From contig JAOUMG010000003.1 of the NCBI GenBank assembly GCA_029881635.1, positions 1-19,692 on the forward strand: a DNA stretch of 19,692 bases. The letters run 5' to 3'. This DNA comes from Paracoccaceae bacterium. GTDB taxonomy: Bacteria; Pseudomonadota; Alphaproteobacteria; Rhodobacterales; Rhodobacteraceae. Positions 14,063-19,692 of the stretch are shown one piece after another. The translations under genes and the position numbers were made by a program. Numbering within the stretch: position 1 is the first letter of the stretch; each line of letters begins with the position of its first letter. The notes beneath the pieces are model-generated. The model had not been told where the DNA came from. It made no database searches and saw nothing but the letters and a program-made list of their open reading frames with translations.

Positions 14063-14563
14063 ATGTCCGATATCTCGATAGAACTGCACTGGCAGCGCAT
14101 AGAACCCGAGCTTAAGCCCGGCGCCTATACGGCAGAGCATGTTGTCCAGTTCAACAACAGCAACGACATCCAGGTGGATGCTGCACCGGATTACGGCGGC
14201 AACCCTGCCTGCACCAACCCAGAGCAGGCGCTCGCCTCTGCCCTGTCAAGCTGCCACATGCTGACCTTTCTGGCCCTGGCCGCCAAGGCCAAATGGCCGG
14301 TGGCCAGCTATCACGACTACGCCGTTGCTCATCTTGGCAAGAATCCGAAAGGGCAGATGTCGGTGACGCGCTTGGATCTGCATCCGGTGGTTCGTTTCGA
14401 CACCGGCTTTCAGGTCAGTGAGGCGGAGATGGAGCAGATGCAGGACCGCGCCCATCGCTATTGCTTTATCGCCAACACGCTTGCCGATAGCGTTGAGGTC
14501 AACATTCTGCACAGCCCGACCGTCAGACATTTCGGTGCAGGAGAGCCACATGTTGCTGCGTGA
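14063..14563 (+). CDS. OsmC/Ohr-family protein
   Basis: A 166-residue protein of the OsmC superfamily, thiol-dependent hydroperoxide reductases and relatives. The two redox cysteines fit Cys64 in ALSSCHMLTFLALAAK and Cys134 in HRYCFIANTL. The segment PDYGGNPACTNPEQALASAL before the first Cys is the family's dimer-interface signature. Most stand-alone OsmC proteins act in peroxide defence; this one is inside a catabolic operon (25 bases after the DmdA-like gene, 14-base overlap with the crotonase), so it may protect the pathway or act on a thiol or thioester intermediate. That role is an inference. The C-terminus ends in GEPHVAA within the overlap. Confidence 0.88.
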   Translation: MSDISIELHWQRIEPELKPGAYTAEHVVQFNNSNDIQVDAAPDYGGNPACTNPEQALASALSSCHMLTFLALAAKAKWPVASYHDYAVAHLGKNPKGQMSVTRLDLHPVVRFDTGFQVSEAEMEQMQDRAHRYCFIANTLADSVEVNILHSPTVRHFGAGEPHVAA

Positions 14564-15335
14564 TCTGGATGACACCGGCATTCTGCGCCTGACGCTGAAC
14601 GACGCGGGGCGGCGTAACGCCCTGTCTGAGGCGATGCTGACCGAACTTGGCGCGGCCTTTGCTGAGGCCGGGGCCAGCCCTGCGGTTCGCGTCGTCATTC
14701 TGGCCGCGAATGGGCCGGCCTTTTGCGCAGGTCACGATCTGAAGGAAATGACTGCCGGTCGCGCGGGTCCAGATCGCGGCCGGGCCTATTTCACCAAGAT
14801 GATGGCGATGTGTTCGGGCGTCATGCAGGCTATCGTGACCTGCCCGAAACCTGTCATTGCCGAGGTCACGGGGATTGCCACGGCGGCGGGCTGCCAGCTG
14901 GTGGCCAGCTGCGATCTGGCCATCGCTGCCGACACCGCGCGGTTCAGCACGCCCGGTGTTCATATCGGGCTCTTCTGCTCCACGCCCATGGTGGCGCTGT
15001 CGCGCAATGTCGCGGGCAAGCACGCGATGGAGATGCTGCTGACCGGCGATATGACCCCGGCCGCCCGCGCGGCCGAGATCGGATTGGTCAACCGGGTTGC
15101 GACTGAGGAGACCTTGCGCGAGACGACCCTGGAGATCGCGCGCAAGATCGCGTCGAAATCCAGCATGACCCTCGCCACCGGCAAACGCGCCTTCTATGCG
15201 CAGCGCGAGATGCCGCTGGCCCAGGCCTATGACTACGCCTCGAACGTCATGGTCGAGAATATGCTCGCCCGCGACGCCGAGGAAGGCATAGGTGCGTTCA
15301 TCGAAAAACGCGCGCCCCAGTGGCAGGATCAGTGA
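14550..15335 (+). CDS. Crotonase-fold (enoyl-CoA hydratase/isomerase) protein, ECHDC3-like
   Basis: A 261-residue CoA-binding protein of the crotonase superfamily. The oxyanion-hole/CoA segment AFCAGHDLKEM (57-67) and the second oxyanion part GIATAAGCQLVASCDLAIA (108-126) are clear. At the positions of the two catalytic glutamates of enoyl-CoA hydratase, it seems to have Gln116 (GCQL instead of GCEL) and Gly136 (TPGVHIGL instead of xPEIxLG). This pattern with IGLFCSTP resembles the ECHDC3-type branch, whose reaction is not settled. Classical hydration is therefore doubtful; isomerase, hydrolase or another acyl-CoA activity is possible. AGGAGAG lies 6 bases before the ATG, inside the end of the OsmC gene. 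The ligase gene starts 7 bases after its stop. Confidence 0.9.
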   Translation: MLLRDLDDTGILRLTLNDAGRRNALSEAMLTELGAAFAEAGASPAVRVVILAANGPAFCAGHDLKEMTAGRAGPDRGRAYFTKMMAMCSGVMQAIVTCPKPVIAEVTGIATAAGCQLVASCDLAIAADTARFSTPGVHIGLFCSTPMVALSRNVAGKHAMEMLLTGDMTPAARAAEIGLVNRVATEETLRETTLEIARKIASKSSMTLATGKRAFYAQREMPLAQAYDYASNVMVENMLARDAEEGIGAFIEKRAPQWQDQ

Positions 15336-15342
15336 GGCCGTG

Positions 15343-16974
15343 ATGCAGAACCCCTACAATACCGATCTGGATCGCAACCCGGCGAACCATCAGCCGCTGA
15401 CGCCGCTGACCTTTCTTGAACGCGCGGCCAGCGTCTTTCCCGATCACACCGCGATCATCCACGGCCCATTGCGGCGCAGCTACGCAGAGTTCTACTCGCG
15501 GTCACGGCGTCTTGCCTCGGCTTTGGCCAAGAACGGCATCGGGCGCGGTGATACTGTATCGGCCCTCCTGCCCAACACTCCGGCGATGCTGGAATGCCAT
15601 TACGGCGTGCCGATGTGCGGCGCGGTCCTGCATTCGATCAACACCCGTCTGGACGCGGCGATCATCGCGTTCCAGCTCGACCACGCCATGTCCAGGATCG
15701 TGATCGTCGACCGCGAGTTCATGCCGCTGATGCAGGAGGCGCTGGCCCTCACGACGGTCAAGCCCGTCCTGATCCAGTATGACGACCCGGAATATGACGG
15801 TGCGCCGACGGATGTCGAGGCCGCCGATTACGAGATGTTCCTGACCAGCGGCAACCCGGATTTCGAATGGCTTATGCCGGAGGATGAGTGGGACGCGATC
15901 TCAATCAACTACACGTCCGGCACCACCGGCGACCCGAAAGGCGTCGTGTCGCATCACCGGGGCGCTTACCTTCTGGCACAGGGCAACGCGCTGACGACAT
16001 CGATGCAGAAACAGGCGGTCTATCTCTGGACCCTGCCGATGTTTCATTGCAACGGCTGGTGCTTTCCCTGGACGATGTCGGCCATCATCGGCACCCATGT
16101 TTGCCTGCGTCAGGTGAGGGCCGAACCGATCTGGACTGCGCTGGCTGATGAAGGCGTAACCCATCTCTGCGGTGCGCCGATTGTCATGTCGCTGCTGATC
16201 TCGGCGCCCGATGCCGTCAAACGCGATCTCGACCGTACCGTGCAGTTCTTCACCGCCGCCGCGCCGCCGCCGGAAAAGCTTCTGGCCGACATGCGCGATG
16301 CGGGCTTTGACGTGACCCATCTTTACGGCCTGACGGAAACCTATGGTCCGGCAGTCGTGAACGACTGGCACGAAAGCTGGTCCGGACTGCCCCGCGCCGA
16401 ACAAGCCGCGCTGAAATCCCGCCAGGGCGTTCGCTACCTGGCGCTCGAGCAGTTGGACGTTCTGGACCCCGAGACGATGCGGCCCGTGCCGCGCGACGGC
16501 ACGACCATCGGCGAGGTCATGTTTCGCGGCAATGTCGTGATGAAGGGCTATTTCCGCAACGCCAAGGCCACGCAGGAGGCCTTTGCCGGCGGCTGGTTCC
16601 ATTCCGGCGATCTGGGCGTGATGCATCCTGACGGCTATGTCCAGCTCAAGGACCGGTCAAAGGACATCATCATCTCGGGCGGAGAGAACATCTCCTCGAT
16701 CGAGGTCGAAGAAGCGCTTTACCGGCATCCCGCTGTTGCGGTGGCCGCCGTCGTCGCGATGCCGCATGAGAAATGGGGCGAAACGCCCTGCGCCTTTATC
16801 GAACTGGCCGCGGATCAAAAGGCGGATGCGGATACGCTGCGCGCCTGGTGCCGCGACCAGCTCGCGCCCTACAAGGTTCCTGGAAGCTTCATCTTCATGC
16901 CCATACCGAGAACCTCGACCGGGAAGATCCAGAAGTTCGTCCTGCGCGAGCAGGTCAGGGCTATCGCCACCTGA
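15343..16974 (+). CDS. Acyl-CoA synthetase (AMP-forming), DmdB-like family
   Basis: A 543-residue adenylate-forming ligase that would couple a carboxylic acid to CoA with ATP. The P-loop-like motif YTSGTTGDPKGV is at 190-201. The family text YLWTLPMFHCNGWCFPW, HLCGAPIVM and YGLTETYGP (adenine binding) follow. The hinge/C-terminal domain has GGWFHSGDLGVMHPDGYVQLKDRSKDIIISGGENISS, and the catalytic Lys is K528 in PRTSTGKIQK. This subgroup includes medium-chain fatty-acid ligases and the methylmercaptopropionate-CoA ligase DmdB; sequence alone does not fix the acid. ATG 15343 is chosen because GTGAGG precedes it; a GTG lies just before at 15340. It is the last gene of the operon, which suggests that the operon's product or substrate is activated as a CoA thioester. 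Confidence 0.93.
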   Translation: MQNPYNTDLDRNPANHQPLTPLTFLERAASVFPDHTAIIHGPLRRSYAEFYSRSRRLASALAKNGIGRGDTVSALLPNTPAMLECHYGVPMCGAVLHSINTRLDAAIIAFQLDHAMSRIVIVDREFMPLMQEALALTTVKPVLIQYDDPEYDGAPTDVEAADYEMFLTSGNPDFEWLMPEDEWDAISINYTSGTTGDPKGVVSHHRGAYLLAQGNALTTSMQKQAVYLWTLPMFHCNGWCFPWTMSAIIGTHVCLRQVRAEPIWTALADEGVTHLCGAPIVMSLLISAPDAVKRDLDRTVQFFTAAAPPPEKLLADMRDAGFDVTHLYGLTETYGPAVVNDWHESWSGLPRAEQAALKSRQGVRYLALEQLDVLDPETMRPVPRDGTTIGEVMFRGNVVMKGYFRNAKATQEAFAGGWFHSGDLGVMHPDGYVQLKDRSKDIIISGGENISSIEVEEALYRHPAVAVAAVVAMPHEKWGETPCAFIELAADQKADADTLRAWCRDQLAPYKVPGSFIFMPIPRTSTGKIQKFVLREQVRAIAT

Positions 16975-16982
16975 CATCAGGG

Positions 16983-17092
16983 CGAACTCCCGGGCCAAGC
17001 TTCCTATCTTGCCCTCAAAGGCGTTCTGCAATGTGCAATCGCAGCGTACCGCCGCAATCGCGAGCCGCACGTCAGGTCTCAGCGGGAGTTCG
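16983..17092. repeat. 110-bp intergenic element bounded by perfect 10-bp inverted repeats
   Basis: CGAACTCCCG (16983-16992) and its exact reverse complement CGGGAGTTCG (17083-17092) bracket about 90 bases, directly after the ligase gene. No protein-coding signal is seen inside. The size and ends recall small non-autonomous elements or dispersed intergenic repeats, but no target-site duplication is evident in the flanks. It could also fold into a long hairpin that ends the operon transcript. Confidence 0.5.
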
Positions 17093-17159
17093 GCTATGGG
17101 CCGCACCCGTTTCCATGAGTTCCTGCAAGGTCGACTTCCGCATTTTCCGTCGGACCTAC

Positions 17160-17237
17160 GGAATTTCTAGTAATTTACTGCCCAGATATGTAAAATAGCA
17201 TAACATTGGAGCTCACATATGCGGGAGTGGTTTCAAC
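17160..17237 (+). promoter_or_regulatory. AT-rich leader upstream of the phosphatase-like operon (candidate promoter)
   Basis: A sharp AT-rich stretch (TAATTTACTG, then ATGTAAAATAGCATAAC at about 17188-17204) precedes the Tat-signal protein gene. TAAAAT at 17191-17196 could be a -10 box, but no -35 box sits at standard spacing. GGGAG at 17223-17227 is the ribosome-binding site for ATG 17238. Confidence 0.35.
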
Positions 17238-18386
17238 ATGGACAGACGGACCTTCAACCTCGGGCTGGGTGCTGTGTTCGCGGCCGCGCCGGTCGCAAAG
17301 CGCGCCAGTGCCAATGAATACACCGGCCCCAACGTCATTCTGGTCCGCTTCGGCGGCGGCGTCCGACGGACCGAGACGATCGACGAGGCCGCGACATACG
17401 CGCCCTATCTGCGTCATGTCCTGGCCAAGCGCGGAATCTTCATTCCAGACATGCGGATCGCCCAACTTGACGGCGTAAACACCAGCCATGCCGAGGGAAC
17501 CTTGAACTTGCTGACGGGCCGTTACCTCGCCTATCGCGATGCCGGTTCGAAATTCCTAGAAGACCGGCTTGAGCCCACAGAACCCACCCTTTTCGAATAC
17601 CTCCGCGATGCGTTCGACATCCCGTCACATCAGGCCCTGCTGATCAATGGCGAGGATCGTCCGCAAGAGGAGTTCTTCACTTACGGCGTCAACGAGCACT
17701 ATGGGATTGCCTATCGCTCGGAAATGCTGAGCCTGCATCGCTTCAAGCTCTACAAGTTCGCGCGGATTATCGAAGAGCGCCGCGCCGACGAAGCCACGCT
17801 CACGGATGCACAAAAGCAATATGACGCGCTCATGGCCGATGACCCCCGTGCCATTACACCCGACCAGTCGCCCCAGGTGACCGCTTTCTGGGAGGAGTGG
17901 CGCGCCCATTACGGCGATGACGGGCTAAGAAATCCGCGCGGGGATCGTCTTTTGACGGCATTGGCGGCCCGTGCGCTGCGCCAACTTCAACCGCGCTTGA
18001 TGATGGTGAATTATCAAGATCCGGACTATGTGCACTGGGGCAATGCCAGCCACTACACGCGGGCAATTCAAATCATAGACGACGGTTTGCAGCGTCTGGT
18101 CGAAACTGTCGAAGCCGATCCCTTCTATCGCGAAAACACCGTCTTCGTGATCACGCCGGATTGCGGGCGGGATGAAAACCCGTTGATGGACGTGCCATTC
18201 CAGCACCATTTCAACAGCCGGGCGGCGCATCAGACCTGGGCTGTGATCTTCGGCACCGGTATCGAAAGCGGGCGCACCCTCGACCGCCCGGTGGATCAAT
18301 CGGCCGTTGCGCCCACCATCGCAGCGCTCATGGGGTTCCGGGCAAGTCGGGCGGAAGGTGACATTCTGACGGAGGTCTTCGCGTGA
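17238..18386 (+). CDS. Tat-exported alkaline-phosphatase/sulfatase-fold hydrolase
   Basis: A 382-residue protein that probably folds in the cytoplasm and is exported by Tat: DRRTFNLGLGAVFAAAPVA (2-20) has the twin-Arg motif and a hydrophobic core. The mature part fits the alkaline phosphatase superfamily: a first strand NVILVRFGGG (32-41), a nucleophile region NTSHAEGTLNLLTGRY (81-96) comparable to the CxPSRxxLLTGR of sulfatases but with Thr/Ser instead of Cys, then metal-ligand motifs NYQDPDYVHWG (258-268), TPDCGRDEN (306-314) and HH...H (323, 324, 331). The final PTIAALMGF is typical. The usual first-strand metal Asp is replaced (VRFGGG), so the metal site may differ. The substrate is unknown. 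It overlaps the following membrane-protein gene by 4 bases, so the two are probably a functional pair. Confidence 0.75.
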   Translation: MDRRTFNLGLGAVFAAAPVAKRASANEYTGPNVILVRFGGGVRRTETIDEAATYAPYLRHVLAKRGIFIPDMRIAQLDGVNTSHAEGTLNLLTGRYLAYRDAGSKFLEDRLEPTEPTLFEYLRDAFDIPSHQALLINGEDRPQEEFFTYGVNEHYGIAYRSEMLSLHRFKLYKFARIIEERRADEATLTDAQKQYDALMADDPRAITPDQSPQVTAFWEEWRAHYGDDGLRNPRGDRLLTALAARALRQLQPRLMMVNYQDPDYVHWGNASHYTRAIQIIDDGLQRLVETVEADPFYRENTVFVITPDCGRDENPLMDVPFQHHFNSRAAHQTWAVIFGTGIESGRTLDRPVDQSAVAPTIAALMGFRASRAEGDILTEVFA

Positions 18387-19369
18387 CGGTGATTGCCCCA
18401 TCCGCCACCAGGATAAGGCTGCCAGTGCGGTTGCTTCGGGCAGTTTTCAATCTGGTGGTGGGAACGCTTCTTTGCCTGTCGCCACTGACGGCGCTGCTGG
18501 TGCTCGGCTGGCTGACGCGGAGGATGGCAGCCCGCGTCGATACCGGTCTCGGGCGCGCCGCCGGTCACCCGGGATGGGTTCTGGGACCGAGAGGCAAAGG
18601 TTGGATCGTCAGGCTTCTGGGCGGACTGGCCGCGAATTTCCGCGCAGGCGTGATGTCTGCTGCGGGTCTTGCCGCACTTACGCTGCCGTTCACGATGCTG
18701 TGGCTCGGCGCCTGGTGGGCCGGATGGGAGAATTCTTTCAACAAGGGATACGAGCAATCCGCCGTCGGCCCGGTCACCTGGTTGCTTGGTGCCTTGATCG
18801 CCCTGCCGATCCTGGCCCATTTGCCGGTCGCTTTGGCTCATGCGTCCGCCGAGGGACGCCTCGGCGCTTTCCTCGAATATCGTCGCATCAGGAGTGTGGT
18901 CAGGGCAGCGGGGTGGCGTGTGCCGTGGCTTGCCTTGATGTCGGTTGTTCTGTGCGTTCCCTTCCTCGGGCTGCGGGCCCTCCCGGTCTTCGTCGAGGGC
19001 ATCGCGCCCGGCTTTGCCGATATGACACCAGCCGGGAAAATGCAGATCGCGCAGGTGTTTGACATCGCAGGTGCGGCCCTGAGCTTCCTGATCGTCCTGT
19101 TTCTTCGGGATCGCGCGAGTTCAATCTATGCCCGCGCTGTCCCAAGTGCGGCTCGAGGTCGGACGAAAGTGGTCTGGAGGGATCACGACGCCCTCGCCAT
19201 CGCGTCCACGGGCGGTGAACCCTCGCGCCAGATGGCCGCGCTGTGGCTCGTGATCGCTTGCACGATCTGGTCGGGCCTCCCCCTTCTGCTCGTCTTCAGC
19301 CAGTTCATGAACTACAATCCAGTCCTCTGGGTCACTCACCCGGTGTTCCTCCTGCCCTGGGCCGGGTGA
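18383..19369 (+). CDS. Uncharacterised polytopic membrane protein coupled to the phosphatase-like gene
   Basis: A 328-residue inner-membrane protein. I see six hydrophobic segments, at about residues 22-44, 89-113, 131-152, 181-203, 226-242 and 285-307. Noticeable blocks are GHPGWVLGPRGKGW (61-74) and WWAGWENSFNKGYEQSAVGP (111-130), which look conserved rather than random. A soluble, basic loop lies at about 243-282. The start is GTG at 18383, overlapping the stop of the previous gene as GTGA, a strong sign of translational coupling. I do not recognise a named family. It might anchor the exported hydrolase, transport its substrate or product, or act on the same envelope component. The C-terminus ends VFLLPWAG. 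Confidence 0.85.
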   Translation: MTVIAPSATRIRLPVRLLRAVFNLVVGTLLCLSPLTALLVLGWLTRRMAARVDTGLGRAAGHPGWVLGPRGKGWIVRLLGGLAANFRAGVMSAAGLAALTLPFTMLWLGAWWAGWENSFNKGYEQSAVGPVTWLLGALIALPILAHLPVALAHASAEGRLGAFLEYRRIRSVVRAAGWRVPWLALMSVVLCVPFLGLRALPVFVEGIAPGFADMTPAGKMQIAQVFDIAGAALSFLIVLFLRDRASSIYARAVPSAARGRTKVVWRDHDALAIASTGGEPSRQMAALWLVIACTIWSGLPLLLVFSQFMNYNPVLWVTHPVFLLPWAG

Positions 19370-19692
19370 AACAGGCGGCTGAATGGCTTCTTGGGTGCTT
19401 TGGGGTGTTGTTCTGGGCACTGTCATTTGACGTTACGTGGGGAGATTGGCGTACCTTCGCTGGCGTCTGGCGTACCGAAGTTGCGAAAACTTCGTTCCAT
19501 GTACCTGCCAGTCAGTGAGATTTGGATCGACACGGACCTGACTATGCAAAGTAGATGGAGCTGCGGAATGAGATTGTTTCAATCAAACCGGAGTATACCA
19601 AGGGAGATTATTCGGTGCAGCACCCGCATCGCTGTTGCTTTACGAAATGATCGGCCGTTATGCTTAACCTACAAGAATTGAATTTGAACGGG
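19370..19692. other. Gene-free window end with hairpin and direct repeat
   Basis: No gene can be supported in the last 323 bases. TGGCGTACC occurs at 19447-19455 and again at 19468-19476, and a perfect hairpin follows at 19476-19494. From about 19500 the sequence becomes AT-richer. An ATG at 19659 opens a frame that reaches the window end (MLNLQELNLNG) without a convincing ribosome-binding site; it may or may not be the start of a next gene. Confidence 0.45.
19476..19494 (+). terminator. Perfect 7-bp hairpin downstream of the membrane-protein gene
   Basis: CGAAGTT (19476-19482), loop GCGAA, AACTTCG (19488-19494). It lies 106 bases after the membrane-protein stop codon and may end or protect that transcript. 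No T-run follows (TTCCATG), so a rho-independent terminator is only a possibility. Confidence 0.35.

Noticed and set aside
13417..14100. 227-codon minus-strand open frame
   Set aside because: It is a mirror frame of the DmdA-like gene, with no recognisable domain.
15901..16626. 241-codon minus-strand open frame
   Set aside because: It is a mirror frame of the acyl-CoA synthetase, whose motifs cover the entire stretch on the plus strand.
1..19692. CRISPR array
   Set aside because: No regularly spaced identical repeats of 24-40 bases with unique spacers were seen; the only tandem repeat is the 11-base triplet at 2612-2644.

Overview
The window looks like a chromosome segment from an alphaproteobacterium, most likely a member of the Rhodobacteraceae (Roseobacter/Paracoccus relatives). 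The pointers are the high-GC coding style, a small NDUFS4-like complex I accessory protein, an alphaproteobacterial-type UvrB, and several small secreted or membrane proteins typical of that family. This placement rests on recognising protein families by eye; no database search was possible.

Layout. 1-900: the tail of an unknown gene, a zinc-ribbon protein with an Asp run, and an antibiotic-biosynthesis-monooxygenase-like protein. 895-1854 (-): a beta-hydroxyacid dehydrogenase. 2165-3122: two small exported or membrane-anchored proteins (DUF1344-like and excalibur-like) with repeat-rich spacers. 3069-4493 (-): a decayed-looking small ORF, a double-hairpin repeat, and a lower-GC toxin-antitoxin pair resembling VapB45/VapC45. 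4564-6741 (-): uvrB, divergent from the complex I subunit gene (6941-7252), which is followed by tRNA-Arg(UCU).

7602-11421 is an uptake-and-catabolism island. A polar-amino-acid-type ABC ATPase and a single permease (-) diverge from a substrate-binding protein, a glutathione S-transferase and a creatininase-family hydrolase (+). The (+) genes are tightly packed and are probably one operon. Just downstream lies a broken IS3-family orfA fragment, followed by about 500 bases with no recognisable gene.

12202-16974 (+) holds an Lrp/AsnC regulator followed by a DmdA-like folate-dependent methyltransferase (GcvT fold), an OsmC-family protein, a crotonase-fold protein that seems to lack the usual catalytic glutamates, and an acyl-CoA synthetase. 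The last three genes overlap or nearly touch. Together they suggest a demethylation plus CoA-activation pathway reminiscent of DMSP demethylation but not identical to it: no DmdC-type dehydrogenase is present and the crotonase is atypical. This is the best candidate for an undescribed pathway in the window.

17238-19369 (+) encodes a Tat-exported alkaline-phosphatase/sulfatase-fold protein, translationally coupled (GTGA overlap) to an uncharacterised six-helix membrane protein. The last 323 bases contain no gene I can support, only a hairpin and a short direct repeat.
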